Assembly (NCBI RefSeq): GCF_000317695.1
Contig: NC_019771.1
Coordinates: 1,668,501 to 1,732,500 of the forward strand
Length of the DNA: 64,000 nucleotides
Reading direction: 5' to 3'
Origin: Anabaena cylindrica PCC 7122
GTDB taxonomy: Bacteria; Cyanobacteriota; Cyanobacteriia; Cyanobacteriales; Nostocaceae
Shown here: in pieces, positions 24,914 to 34,427 of the stretch
Position numbering within the stretch: position 1 is the first letter of the stretch
How the letters are laid out: every line of letters starts with the position of its first letter
Made by a program: the position numbers and the translations under genes
Notes under the pieces: model-generated
Databases searched by the model: none
Told to the model about the DNA's origin: nothing
The model's input: only the letters and a program-made list of their open reading frames with translations

Positions 24914-25819
24914 TTATATATTTTGAAGTAAAGTTTTTATTGCTGTTTCTGAAGTATACTCTGGTTGATAATCTAAAAGTTGAGAAGCTTTTTTTATAGA
25001 AATATTCCAACGATCATTCTCATTAGTATCATTGCCTATAAATTCATAGGTATTGCCAAATTTTTCTGTAATTAATTGGGCTAAATGAAGCATTGATAGC
25101 TGGTTGCCGGATACAATATTAAAAGTACCTGATATATCTATATTTTCAATAGAGCTTATAAATGCTTTAGCAATATCAGTAACGGCAACAAAATCTTGGG
25201 TTCTAGTTCCTTTTCCATAAATTTTTATGATTTTATCTTCTCTGGATTCTTCGATCCATTTTCTTACTACACTAGTCGGCATCAATGCCAAGTTAAAACT
25301 AACTGGGCTTGAAACTCTAAAGATATTGAATTTAAACCCGTATTTTTCTGCATATTCCTTTAGATAATTTTCACCTAGGTGTTTAGACATCCCATAAGGT
25401 GTAACAGCGTTAATAGGAGAAGATTCTACAATTATTGAAGGTAATGGTTTTTGAATAAAACTAAAACTACTTGTGAAAATAGCTTTTTTAACACCTGCTT
25501 TACCTGCTAATTGAAATAGTTTTACACTAGCGTCTATGTTAGTTTTTCTAATGCGTTCTTCTTCAGCTAATGTATTCCCAATAATCGTTGATGCTGCATT
25601 ATGTATTAAAATATCAACATCATTTAAAAATGGCTTGATACTTTCAACATCAATATCGGACAAATCTGCTTTAATCCAGTTAATATTTTTGTGCTGTAAT
25701 GAAATATTTTTTCTATATATTGCATTAACTGAATAGCCTAAAGTAGAAATTTGTTTTACCAATTCGCTCCCAATAAGACCGGAAGCACCTGTCATAAAAA
25801 TTTTTCTTTGATTTGTCAT
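24914..25819 (-). CDS. NAD-dependent epimerase/dehydratase
   Basis: 301 residues. Dinucleotide motif MTGASGLIGSELVKQI, a TSSFS strand, YGMSK active-site pair and FRVSSPVSF mark an extended short-chain dehydrogenase. The C-terminal IVSGNQLSMLHLAQLITEKF is typical of sugar-nucleotide epimerases and reductases. Its start overlaps the ATP-grasp gene's stop by 4 bases (ATGA), and the metallophosphoesterase follows after one base, so the three form one tightly coupled unit. Confidence 0.85.
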   Translation of the reverse strand: MTNQRKIFMTGASGLIGSELVKQISTLGYSVNAIYRKNISLQHKNINWIKADLSDIDVESIKPFLNDVDILIHNAASTIIGNTLAEEERIRKTNIDASVKLFQLAGKAGVKKAIFTSSFSFIQKPLPSIIVESSPINAVTPYGMSKHLGENYLKEYAEKYGFKFNIFRVSSPVSFNLALMPTSVVRKWIEESREDKIIKIYGKGTRTQDFVAVTDIAKAFISSIENIDISGTFNIVSGNQLSMLHLAQLITEKFGNTYEFIGNDTNENDRWNISIKKASQLLDYQPEYTSETAIKTLLQNI

Positions 25820-26859
25820 AACATTTTTTCTATAGGAATAATAACGTGTTCAAAGGCTCTTATAGCTGCGACGTTAGTACGATAATTTAATCGAGAGAAC
25901 TTCTCCCCAAATAAGTGATTTCTTAAAAGAATATCAACTTCATTGAACCCAACATCGGCTCTCATGGGGGTTGTACCTGAAAACCGAGGATGAAAATCAA
26001 AGATATACAATGCACCTTTATGTTTCCGCAATTGTATATTTAAAGGACCTCTGCTGTCAAATTCTAGCGCGATTTTTTCACAAAAATTACTTACCTCTTT
26101 GTCCTCCACAAAAAAACCTTGTGAGTACCCTGTAGAAACTGCATAATCTTGATCATGTATTTGTTTAGTTGTTAGTAAGGATAATCCAATTAACTTTCTT
26201 CTCATAACAATACTATCGATAAGATTACCGTCTTTATCATTTAAAATACCTACTGTATATTCATTGTCGGCATCACCAATATATGGTTGGATACAAAAAA
26301 AAGATTTGTTGTTAATTAATCCAATTAGTTTATTTAATTCTTCTCTAGTTGCAATGAGTTCTAAACCTTTTGAGCCTCCTGTCCCAGTAGTCGGTTTTAC
26401 AATAAAGGGAAAATTGAATAGTGTTAAAGCTGCTTCATATTCTTCTAGAGGAAAGGTTGGTATATATGGGATTCCCATCTTTTTTAATTTTTTTTCAAGT
26501 AGAAATTTATCATTCATGTAAAACATTAAATCACTTCTGTTACAAACTATCTTACAGTCTTTAAATTGATTAGTATTATTTGAAAGCACCGTAGTTTCTG
26601 CTTCAGATCCAGGTACAATAGCATCTATTTTAAATCGGTTTACTATTGTTTTGAGAGAATCTATATAATTTATATCTTTTGCTAAGGGTAACAAAGTATG
26701 TTCATTGGTTTGATACAAGCCCCAAGCAAAAGGATGAGCATCAGCAGCCACCACATTCCATCTTTCGCTAACATCAGGAGAGTTTCTTGTTAAAGCATGA
26801 AGGATTCCTGAACCCACACTTCTACCACCAGTAGCCGTTACCAATATGTTTTTTTTCAT
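25816..26859 (-). CDS. ATP-grasp enzyme of the polysaccharide cluster
   Basis: 347 residues. N-terminal pre-ATP-grasp motif VTATGGRSVGSGILHAL; ATP-binding strand FPFIVKPTTGTGGSKGLELI; metal-binding DFHPRFSGTTP near the C-terminus. Resembles carbamoyl-phosphate-synthase-like ATP-grasp ligases that join a carboxylate to an amine or other nucleophile. In a surface-glycan cluster it could attach an amino acid or modify a sugar acid. The stop overlaps the epimerase start by four bases. The product is not predictable from sequence. Confidence 0.82.
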   Translation of the reverse strand: MKKNILVTATGGRSVGSGILHALTRNSPDVSERWNVVAADAHPFAWGLYQTNEHTLLPLAKDINYIDSLKTIVNRFKIDAIVPGSEAETTVLSNNTNQFKDCKIVCNRSDLMFYMNDKFLLEKKLKKMGIPYIPTFPLEEYEAALTLFNFPFIVKPTTGTGGSKGLELIATREELNKLIGLINNKSFFCIQPYIGDADNEYTVGILNDKDGNLIDSIVMRRKLIGLSLLTTKQIHDQDYAVSTGYSQGFFVEDKEVSNFCEKIALEFDSRGPLNIQLRKHKGALYIFDFHPRFSGTTPMRADVGFNEVDILLRNHLFGEKFSRLNYRTNVAAIRAFEHVIIPIEKML

Positions 26860-26871
26860 GTTTTTACATTA

Positions 26872-27987
26872 TTAATTATGCCTTTCTAAATCATTAAGAG
26901 TTATAATTAATGTATTAATCAAACTTTTTTCATTCAAACACTTTTGTTTTATTCTCTCACCAAATGTTCTCGAAAAAATAAGAATACATTCAGGTGGATT
27001 GCTTAAGATATCTTGAAAAGATTCCACCGGCTTGGACAGAGTCGGCAAGTATTTATCATAAAGCTCACTATTATCATCTATGAGACGAAAATTGTTGTAT
27101 CCGGTTAGGTATAATGAATTAATTGCTCTTATAGGAGTATAAATAGCTAATTCAAAACTTTGATATTGTGCAAAAAGTTGCTTTAAACGTAAGATATGTA
27201 AATTTATTTGCTTGAATAAATCATTGGGTAATATCTGCTCATAAATGAAATTTTTTGTAGAATTACTGTTAATTTTTGTGGCAGTGGCAATAAAAGCACC
27301 TTCTATAAGGGAAATATCTTCTAAAAAAAGACCTGCTTTTTCTATAAGTTGAGTAATTGATTCACGAGTAAAATAACTATAATGCTCATGAATAAAAATG
27401 GATATGTCACCTTTTATTAGACAAGCTTCACAATTGGGAACACTAAAAATTATTTTCCCGTTTTCATTCAAATAGTTAGATTGCTCACCAATAAAATCTA
27501 AGGGATCTTCAATATGCTCCAAAATTCCAAAACTAAATATTAAATCAAATCTTCTTTTAATCCGGCTGGAAGGAAAAAATCCCTTTATTAATTCTATTTC
27601 TTCAAGACCTTCTACTCTGCTATGATTACCTGGTTCAATACCAGTAAGATCACTAATACCTTTCTTTTTTAGTTCTCTAAGTATTATTCCTGAGCCAAAG
27701 CCAACTTCAAGTACACTGGAGGTTTGATTAAATTTAAAATGAGAAAAGATATAGTTAATTATTTTTTCGACGTAAATCTTACCAGATTCACTAGAAATAG
27801 ATCCTTCGGCCAATGAACCTTTTAAGTAAACTTCCCTGAGTATTTTACTTAAAGATTCGGTTGCCTGCTGTCTAAACATTTTTAATTCTTCATCAAAATA
27901 TAAATTGAAGGGAAGCACTTCGGGCATTCCTCCATTATCAGGTAATTCATGGGACTTAAAAAAGAAAGGGAGCTTATTTATTTGCAT
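26872..27987 (-). CDS. SAM-dependent methyltransferase (class I)
   Basis: 371 residues. SAM loop SSVLEVGFGSGIILRELKKK followed by LTGIEPGNHSR and FDLIFSFGILEHIEDPLDFI, a Methyltransf_23 layout. The C-terminal ~150 residues (QINLHILRLKQLFAQYQSFE, then LYLTGYNNFRLIDDNS) resemble the phosphoryl/aglycone-sensing domain of C-methyltransferases that act on sugar nucleotides. The gene lies 12 bases from the next start, so it is co-transcribed with the ATP-grasp gene. Sugar methylation is the likely role. Confidence 0.85.
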   Translation of the reverse strand: MQINKLPFFFKSHELPDNGGMPEVLPFNLYFDEELKMFRQQATESLSKILREVYLKGSLAEGSISSESGKIYVEKIINYIFSHFKFNQTSSVLEVGFGSGIILRELKKKGISDLTGIEPGNHSRVEGLEEIELIKGFFPSSRIKRRFDLIFSFGILEHIEDPLDFIGEQSNYLNENGKIIFSVPNCEACLIKGDISIFIHEHYSYFTRESITQLIEKAGLFLEDISLIEGAFIATATKINSNSTKNFIYEQILPNDLFKQINLHILRLKQLFAQYQSFELAIYTPIRAINSLYLTGYNNFRLIDDNSELYDKYLPTLSKPVESFQDILSNPPECILIFSRTFGERIKQKCLNEKSLINTLIITLNDLERHN

Positions 27988-28045
27988 TATAAATATAATC
28001 TTGGCTAATTAGATATTCATTACTATTTCTTGTATTAATTTGTAA

Positions 28046-28159
28046 CTAAAGACAATTACGAATGGTTTCTGCAATAATCTCTAAAAAATCACTTGATAAC
28101 TCAGCATAGATGGGTAGAGATAATTTCTCATTTGCAGCCAATTTACAGCATGAAATCAT
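28046..28159 (-). pseudogene. C-terminal remnant of a second DegT-type aminotransferase
   Basis: A 37-codon frame (MISCCKLAANEKLSLPIYAE, then ELSSDFLEIIAETIRNCL and a stop) that matches only the end of DegT/DnrJ aminotransferases: compare the intact gene at 21846, which ends HSLILPLFPEM...ASITQIIQTL. The ATG overlaps the stop of the preceding dehydrogenase (ATGA). The PLP-binding body is missing, so this is debris left after deletion of about 90 per cent of a gene that stood directly behind the dehydrogenase. Confidence 0.8.
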
Positions 28160-29190
28160 GGTGATAAATTAGATGTTTTCCAGTTTAATTCTACTAATTT
28201 ACCCTGATGTTTCATAGATTCAGTGGCAGCCTCGAGAATTTTTACTACTCGCCACCCTGCTTTACCATCAGTCACAGGGCAATCGCCTGTTTCAATACAG
28301 TTAATAAAGTGGGATACCACTCTATTTAGAGCTTCTGTCAGATCCAGTTTTGGACACCACATATCTCCAGTGCGATAACCAATTAGCATTTTATACAGAT
28401 TATCCTGATTATTATTGATTGTAATTCCTTTGTCATATAATTTGACTTTTTCACTAGGTTCTAGATCATCATAAACAATCATCTTTTGGCTACCACCAAT
28501 TAGTGTACGTCGGACTTTTACTGGAGCAAGCCAATTAAGATGCAAATGAGCAATTAATTGTTCATTAAAAAATAATGTCATATAGGCAATATTTTCTGGC
28601 TCTCCACTTACATGACTTATTCCTGTGGCAGATACAGCACAAGGTTTGGGAGGTAGAACATAATCCATAATTGATAAGTCATGCACTGCTAAATCCCAAA
28701 TTACATTCACGTCATGCTGAAATAGCCCTAGATTGAGACGAGAAGCATCGTAATAATAAGTATCACCTAGTGTATTAGTTTCTACAATCTCACGGATTTT
28801 ACGAATTGCACCCGTATAAACAAAGGTGTGATCTACCATGAGAACTAGATTGCGTTTATCAGCTTCAGCAATTAATTGTAATGCTTGTTCAGAGCTTGCG
28901 GTCATGGGCTTTTCTATTAAAACGTGCTTTCCAGCCCGTAAAGCTTGCATAGCTATATCGAAATGGGATGAAACTGGAGTTGCAACAGCGATTGCCTCAA
29001 TCCGATCATCATTGATTAAATCTTGATAGTTTGACGTTATACCAATAGTAGGGTAACGGGATTGGACTTGTGTCAATTTATCTAGCCGGAAATCACTAAC
29101 AGTAATTACTTGGGCTTCTGGTATTTCATAAAAGTTACGTACCAGATTTGGTCCCCAATAGCCGTAGCCAATTACACCAATTCCTATCAT
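28156..29190 (-). CDS. Gfo/Idh/MocA-family sugar-nucleotide dehydrogenase (WlbA-like)
   Basis: 344 residues. Rossmann start IGVIGYGYWGPNLVRNF, then the conserved EKP of LIEKPMTASSEQAL and VDHTFVYTGAIRKIRE. Length and motifs resemble WlbA-type oxidoreductases that form a 3-keto UDP-sugar acid. Its start overlaps the acetyltransferase stop by 4 bases, and the remnant of an aminotransferase follows, giving the dehydrogenase-acetyltransferase-aminotransferase set used to make 2,3-diacetamido sugars. The sugar is inferred. Confidence 0.83.
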   Translation of the reverse strand: MIGIGVIGYGYWGPNLVRNFYEIPEAQVITVSDFRLDKLTQVQSRYPTIGITSNYQDLINDDRIEAIAVATPVSSHFDIAMQALRAGKHVLIEKPMTASSEQALQLIAEADKRNLVLMVDHTFVYTGAIRKIREIVETNTLGDTYYYDASRLNLGLFQHDVNVIWDLAVHDLSIMDYVLPPKPCAVSATGISHVSGEPENIAYMTLFFNEQLIAHLHLNWLAPVKVRRTLIGGSQKMIVYDDLEPSEKVKLYDKGITINNNQDNLYKMLIGYRTGDMWCPKLDLTEALNRVVSHFINCIETGDCPVTDGKAGWRVVKILEAATESMKHQGKLVELNWKTSNLSP

Positions 29191-29666
29191 AATTCACGCT
29201 CCCGCACATCACCTGTTACTCTGGCGGGTACACCCATAGCGATCGCGTATTCAGGTACATTATTAGTTACCACTGCTCCAGCAGCAACCATTGCTCCTTC
29301 ACCTATTCTTACACCACACATAATCACTGCACCGCTACCTATAGATGCTCCACGTTTGATTTTAACTGGAGTTACATTCCAATCAGTTTCTGTCTTCAAA
29401 ATACCATTGCTTGTGGATCGAGGATAACGATCATTGATGAACATCACACCATGACCAATCAGCACTTCATCTTCTATTTCCACTCCTTCACAAATAAAAC
29501 TGTGGGAAGAAATTTTACAACGATTACCCACAATTACACCTTTTTGTATTTCTACAAAAGCGCCTATTTTAGTATCATCTCCAATTTTACATCCATACAA
29601 ATTAACCAATTCGGGATGATGGATTGTGACATTGTTACCTAATTTAACATCTTGTGAAATTGCCAT
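29187..29666 (-). CDS. Left-handed beta-helix acetyltransferase (WlbB-like)
   Basis: 159 residues from ATG 29664-29666, with AAGAGA upstream; the TTG two codons earlier is a weaker start. Hexapeptide repeats (LYGCKIGDDTKIGAFVEIQK, then VIVGNRCKISSHSFICEGVE) build a left-handed beta-helix, and the end GAVVTNNVPEYAIAMGVPAR is typical of sugar N- or O-acyltransferases. HGVMFINDRYPRS is found in WlbB-type enzymes. It is the first gene of the leftward polysaccharide cluster and is coupled to the dehydrogenase. It probably acetylates an amino group on a UDP-sugar. Confidence 0.85.
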   Translation of the reverse strand: MAISQDVKLGNNVTIHHPELVNLYGCKIGDDTKIGAFVEIQKGVIVGNRCKISSHSFICEGVEIEDEVLIGHGVMFINDRYPRSTSNGILKTETDWNVTPVKIKRGASIGSGAVIMCGVRIGEGAMVAAGAVVTNNVPEYAIAMGVPARVTGDVREREL

Positions 29667-29797
29667 GTACAATTCTCTTATTTATTTCATAATTTATCCC
29701 TCATCCACTGTAATGCTTGAGGGTAATGGTTAAGTGATGGTTAATCTTGATCTTTACATAATCACACTATACTTTTTTTTATGAAAGCAGATAGCTA

Positions 29798-29916
29798 TAT
29801 AGCAATTCCCAAGCTTATGAAATACACCCCACCCGCGCTGTCGCGCACTCTCCCCTTACCAAGGGGAGGGTTGGGGAGGGGTAATTTTGTATCTTACTAG
29901 AGTGGGAAAGGCTATA
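29798..29916. repeat. MITE-like palindromic repeat, family 1, copy A
   Basis: 119 bp. The termini are TATAGCAATTCCCA on the left and, inverted, TATAGCCTTTCCCA on the right, differing at two bases. The interior contains a GC-rich hairpin (CACCCGCGCTGTCGCGCA and CCCCTTACCAAGGGGAGGG). Further copies occur at 34453-34644, 53903-54022 and 58655-58773. The copies have TA at their ends, consistent with TA-targeted insertion. No coding capacity. Confidence 0.88.
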
Positions 29917-29929
29917 TCATCATTTATTG

Positions 29930-32143
29930 TTAACCATCAATATACTTTTGCCACATTTTTTTATAAGCATTCTCCAAATCACAAGTAAATTGCTTACCAT
30001 TCCATAAGGATGCAGTTTGACGAGACTTTAATAATTTCCAATGAATATTTTTCCTGAAATCAGTCTCTTTGCCTAACTTCACACCCCATTCAATATACTC
30101 CTCATCACTCCAAGCGATACCTTCAGTAATACCCGCATTTACCATCATGCTATAACTATTACGAGCCGAAAATTGTTCTCCCACTTTTGTTACTAAGGGT
30201 ATACCTACCCATAGGGTTTCCATAGTGGTAGTTGCACCATTATAGGGATAGGTATCTAATACCACGTCTGCAATTTGCAAATTAGCACGATGAATTGCTG
30301 ATGACGGCACTTTATTCAAAAAACGTAATCTTTCCTTGCTTACTCCCTCCTCTTCGGCAATTTTTTCAAAGAATTGTCTCACTACACCTACTTCTTTATG
30401 AATATCTTTAATTAAAAAATAACTATTGGGTACTTCTTTCAGAATTTTCATCTGTAACCGCACATTATCAGGGTTACGTTTATAACCTGCTTGAGCGCTA
30501 AAATAAATTACAGCATCATCGGGAATCTCTAAATTTTTCCTGGTTAAAGTCGGTACACCAATTTCAAAACCATCAACTGCTAAATATGTATTTGGTAAAC
30601 GCCAAATTTGCTCACGGTAATATTCTTGAGCATATTCTGGTAAAACATAATTGTCTGCAATATAGTAATCTATGGTTGGTATTCCTGAACCATCCCAACC
30701 TAACCATGTCACCTGAATTGGTGCTGGTTTCAATGCCATTGCTTCACAACTAATATCCGCAGTCATGCTATCTAAATCTACTAAAATATCAATTTCATCT
30801 TGATATATTTGTTCAGCAATTTCGATGCCATCTCTTCCTAATTTTCTAACATGATCTGATTTCTGCTCATACCAATCTTGCAAGAAATCATGAATATGAG
30901 AACGGTAAGTTACAAAATAAGTATAAATTTCAAATTCTTCCCGATTATGATGTTGATATAACCATCTTGCTAACCAACCTACAGAATGTTCTCTTAAGCA
31001 GTGGGAAAGATAACCTATTTTTAATTGTTTTTTTGGTGTTTTAATTCTTTGAAAATGAGATTGAGAATAACGATTAAACTGTTCTTGAGCATAGATTTGA
31101 ATATTGTTTTGGCAAACTTGCAAGACTTGATTATGCAAGAATCTATTTTCTCTAGGTGTATCACGAATATAGGGTAAATAATATGTACAGTTTAATAAGC
31201 GATAAATTCTAGTTCTCTCTAAGTTTGGTTGTTCTTTAATTAGCTGATGTAAATAACTTTCATATTTCTCAATTATTGGTAAAGCTTCATACCACCTTCC
31301 TCCAGAACGTAGAAAACCCTGTAATAACATTACGTAAGCATTAATAAAATCATTAGTCTTTTCAGCTAAATTACATATCTTTTTACTAATATCAATACCT
31401 TGATCAAAATTACCTAGTTCATAATGAAAAGTTGCTAAATGACTCAAAACTTCCGAAATAACTTCCGGGTTAGGATAATTAATTGCTAAAGCTAATTCAG
31501 CATATTTAATAGCTAAATCAAACCTATGTCCCGTATAAGCTGCTTCCAAAGCAGTTAACATTACAGTATGAGTAAGTTGTAAATTATCTAGATAAGAAAT
31601 ACAAGCTTGGGGAAAACTTAATATCCAAGCTTCACTCCAGATTAATTTGAGAGTTTTTTGTAGGACAGCAAATAACAATTCTCTATCTATTTCTTCTAAG
31701 TCAGAATTTAAAATTCCAATAATTTCTAATTCTTGAAAATTTTCTTCTGTGAGATTTTCTAATTCTAATGATAGTTTGATTAATTCTAAAATATTGTTAA
31801 TATCTCCAGGAATAATTTCTCGAAGATGTTGACGAATAACCCAAGCAAATTTATATTCTTGTAATTCGTCCTGTCTTTGTGCTTCTGTTTGTAAAACTGT
31901 AACTAATTCATAAGTCCACTGTTCAATTTCTGCATCTTCTCCATCAAAAACTGCTAACATCCAACTAGTTTGTGCTTCTGCTTCTTTTCCTTGTAACAGT
32001 AAGGATAATCCTAAATACCAGTGACATTCTTTAACTTCTGGTTGCTGATTAATTAATTCTTGATAAAGTGTTGAGGCTTGGAGATATTCACCTGTATAGA
32101 AATTTGTAAAAGCTTGTTTTTTTAAAGATTCAAAATTATTCAT
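29930..32143 (-). CDS. TPR/GT41 O-GlcNAc-transferase-like protein (SPINDLY type)
   Basis: 737 residues. The N-terminal half (1-350) is tetratricopeptide-like (STLYQELINQQPEVKECHWY; FHYELGNFDQGIDISKKI). From about 370 it is GT41: LKIGYLSHCLREHSVGWLAR, DILVDLDSMTADISCEAMAL, IQVTWLGWDGSGIPTIDYYI, and VLDTYPYNGATTTMETLWVG near the C-terminus, which contacts the nucleotide sugar. GT41 enzymes transfer a sugar to Ser/Thr of proteins. The upstream neighbour on the same strand is a type IV pilin-like gene, so pilin glycosylation is a reasonable but unproven idea. Confidence 0.88.
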   Translation of the reverse strand: MNNFESLKKQAFTNFYTGEYLQASTLYQELINQQPEVKECHWYLGLSLLLQGKEAEAQTSWMLAVFDGEDAEIEQWTYELVTVLQTEAQRQDELQEYKFAWVIRQHLREIIPGDINNILELIKLSLELENLTEENFQELEIIGILNSDLEEIDRELLFAVLQKTLKLIWSEAWILSFPQACISYLDNLQLTHTVMLTALEAAYTGHRFDLAIKYAELALAINYPNPEVISEVLSHLATFHYELGNFDQGIDISKKICNLAEKTNDFINAYVMLLQGFLRSGGRWYEALPIIEKYESYLHQLIKEQPNLERTRIYRLLNCTYYLPYIRDTPRENRFLHNQVLQVCQNNIQIYAQEQFNRYSQSHFQRIKTPKKQLKIGYLSHCLREHSVGWLARWLYQHHNREEFEIYTYFVTYRSHIHDFLQDWYEQKSDHVRKLGRDGIEIAEQIYQDEIDILVDLDSMTADISCEAMALKPAPIQVTWLGWDGSGIPTIDYYIADNYVLPEYAQEYYREQIWRLPNTYLAVDGFEIGVPTLTRKNLEIPDDAVIYFSAQAGYKRNPDNVRLQMKILKEVPNSYFLIKDIHKEVGVVRQFFEKIAEEEGVSKERLRFLNKVPSSAIHRANLQIADVVLDTYPYNGATTTMETLWVGIPLVTKVGEQFSARNSYSMMVNAGITEGIAWSDEEYIEWGVKLGKETDFRKNIHWKLLKSRQTASLWNGKQFTCDLENAYKKMWQKYIDG

Positions 32144-32162
32144 AACTACAAGAATGAAAAGT

Positions 32163-32204
32163 AGTAAAAATAAAATAAAAAGTAGGTAAAAGAATGCCTA
32201 CTTT
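32163..32204 (-). terminator. Intrinsic terminator downstream of the pilin gene
   Basis: On the leftward strand a stem AAAGTAGG / CCTACTTT (32204-32197 and 32186-32179) with a 10-base loop is followed by a T-rich run (TTATTTTATTTTTA). It lies 76 bases beyond the pilin stop and just upstream of the GT41 gene, so it should limit read-through from pilin into that gene. Confidence 0.75.
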
Positions 32205-32279
32205 TGTTTGGTAATATCAAATTGTCTATAGTAATGGATTTAACATTCAGTAAATTTTAAATCCATTTCATATATCTGA

Positions 32280-32843
32280 CTACTCAATTGCTTTGAAAGT
32301 ACCTGCACATTTTGGTGCGGTTGTATCGGCTGTCACACTAACACTTACACCACTAGCTGCATAAGCACCTGCATCTTTCTTCTGACATAGAATTGCAGTT
32401 GTTGTTGTTGCACCACCAGATTGAATCAAGTCAGTAACACCGATAAATGCTCTCAAGTTAACAGCATTCACAGGCTCTGCAACGTTAAGTACAGCAACCA
32501 AAGCATCAGCAGCAGTTAAAGCACCACCAGCAGATTTCTCAAGTTTGTAAGTATAGTTAGTAGTACCAGTAGCAATACCTAAACCCATGAGAGTGATATC
32601 GGTAGCAAAGGTTTGGTTTTCTAAGTAATAGGTTTGCTGACCACGGTTCATAGAACCAGCATATTGCTTACCTTCAGATTCTCTAGCTTTGTTAGCTTGG
32701 TTCAAGAAGGAAGGTAGAGCGATCGCTGATAGAATACCGATAATGATGATTACAACTAACAGTTCAATTAAGGTGAAACCTTCGTTGTTATTTTTTTTGC
32801 CGAGGAGATGTTGGATAAATTTAGCTTTCAGTTCAGTTTTCAT
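32280..32843 (-). CDS. Type IV pilin-like protein (PilA family)
   Basis: 187 residues from ATG 32841-32843, preceded by AAGGAAAA. The leader ends NNNEG and is followed by FTLIELLVVIIIIGILSAIA, with Glu at position 5 of the mature protein: the class III signal cleaved by prepilin peptidase at G/F. The hydrophobic N-terminal helix and a Ser/Thr/Ala-rich body (GGALTAADALVAVLN; ATTTTAILCQKKDAG) with a Cys pair fit cyanobacterial major pilins. Exported to the envelope for motility, uptake or adhesion. The Ser/Thr-rich body could be glycosylated. Confidence 0.92.
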   Translation of the reverse strand: MKTELKAKFIQHLLGKKNNNEGFTLIELLVVIIIIGILSAIALPSFLNQANKARESEGKQYAGSMNRGQQTYYLENQTFATDITLMGLGIATGTTNYTYKLEKSAGGALTAADALVAVLNVAEPVNAVNLRAFIGVTDLIQSGGATTTTAILCQKKDAGAYAASGVSVSVTADTTAPKCAGTFKAIE

Positions 32844-33045
32844 AGTAGTTTTCCTTGGGGTGAAGTATTGTTTGTTCCCTTGTGCTAATAACTTACCCAC
32901 ATCTGATCAGTTTCATATCACTCCACGAATTTTTTTTTACTAGATGGAATAAATAGACTAAAAAGCTTATTTATTAAGGCTTACAGCTATTTAGTGTTTG
33001 GTAGAAAATTTGGCATGGCACGACCAATCTGACTGAAACATAGAA

Positions 33046-34374
33046 TTAAGATTGACGTTCTAACATAATGCAATCAAAATCCTCTAGAACCTGTAACAGC
33101 TTTTGTAATGTTTGAAAAACCTTGACTTGATCTGTAGGTTCTGCTGTCAGAGGATCAAGCGGTCTAAACTTTTGCCAATGCTCCACTAGGGACATCATTG
33201 GTAGGGGTTTGTCAAAAACAGGTAGCAAGCAAAGAGCCATTGAGCTATCTATATAGACAAATTCCTCTGTTAAAGCGAGATATTTACGGACAGAAAAAGT
33301 TTTACCTATACTTATGCAAGCAATGAGGTCTGTTTTGAATTTAGGGTTTTGGAACTGAGGATGTATACATACTGTTGCATTTTCCCAATCAGAGTCAGTC
33401 CATTCGGAAAAAGGGACAATAGTAGGTGCTGTTTGAGGATGACCACACCAAAAATTTAGCAGCCTATGAATAGGATGGAGAAGTTCAAATAAATGTAAAC
33501 TATCTTCTATGGAGATTTCCGGTAAGCTCATTCCTAGAAAAGCAGGTAAATCATCTGGCTCTTTGAATAGATTCATCAAGTCCCATTGTCGCCAATTCGT
33601 CATCTTGATAAACTCTAAATCAGCAACCCTCAAAGCTGAGAAAATATCATTAATAGTGTAACCCTTATCTCCTTGAAATAAATAGTTCATGAGAATAGTC
33701 TCTTTTCTATCCTCTCCCTCATAGCCAGGACTCCACGTTGTAGCTTTAAGATTGACATTATCCTTTAAAGCTTTCATAATATCAGTGACTATGTCTATTT
33801 CTAAATCTTCTGGATTGCCATCCATTAAACCCATCAGCGTAAAGACTTTCTGAGCGCGAAAAATATTTACTCTCTGAAGTGAACTATGTAGGTTGCTGCG
33901 AATAATACCCTCCGGCTTTAATACGGCTTTCATTGCTTGCAAAGCCACAGCTATGTCAGGAAAAAGATAGAGAACTTCATCACAATTAATATAATCAAAT
34001 TGATAATTTAGTTTGGGTAAATCATATATTGACAAAACATGAAATTCAGCATTATCAAAACCATGATATTCCAAACGCTGCCGTGCAAGTTTAACCGACT
34101 CTTCAGATATATCAACACCGACAATTTTTGCACCAGGATTTGCTTCGGCTAAAACTAAAGATTTATAACCAGTACCGCATCCAGCATCTAAAATGACTTT
34201 GTCTTTGGTATCTATAACTTTTTGGTTCCTTAAGTAGTAAGGTGTAACTAAGTTATGAATGTAGAGTAAATCAAGATCATTTTTAGGAGATTTATCTAAG
34301 GGGATTGTGGGATAGGGGGAGCTATCAAATTGTTGGCGAATTTTTGCCCATAAATCTGATGTTGAATTTGTCAT
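33046..34374 (-). CDS. SAM-dependent methyltransferase with C-terminal regulatory-like domain
   Basis: 442 residues. SAM motif VILDAGCGTGYKSLVLAEAN, acidic loop IVGVDISEESVKLARQRLEY, then FDYINCDEVLYLFPD and LKPEGIIRSNLHSS. The C-terminal ~200 residues (ADLEFIKMTNWRQWDLMNLF, LHLFELLHPIHRLLNFW) match the extended region of cyanobacterial methyltransferases next to GT41/TPR genes. Target unknown. A separate transcription unit leftward; a MITE-rich region lies upstream. Confidence 0.8.
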   Translation of the reverse strand: MTNSTSDLWAKIRQQFDSSPYPTIPLDKSPKNDLDLLYIHNLVTPYYLRNQKVIDTKDKVILDAGCGTGYKSLVLAEANPGAKIVGVDISEESVKLARQRLEYHGFDNAEFHVLSIYDLPKLNYQFDYINCDEVLYLFPDIAVALQAMKAVLKPEGIIRSNLHSSLQRVNIFRAQKVFTLMGLMDGNPEDLEIDIVTDIMKALKDNVNLKATTWSPGYEGEDRKETILMNYLFQGDKGYTINDIFSALRVADLEFIKMTNWRQWDLMNLFKEPDDLPAFLGMSLPEISIEDSLHLFELLHPIHRLLNFWCGHPQTAPTIVPFSEWTDSDWENATVCIHPQFQNPKFKTDLIACISIGKTFSVRKYLALTEEFVYIDSSMALCLLPVFDKPLPMMSLVEHWQKFRPLDPLTAEPTDQVKVFQTLQKLLQVLEDFDCIMLERQS

Positions 34375-34427
34375 GGTAATGCCTCTTAATGGTAAGTTGA
34401 TTATGATACTTGTTGATATTTATTGGT

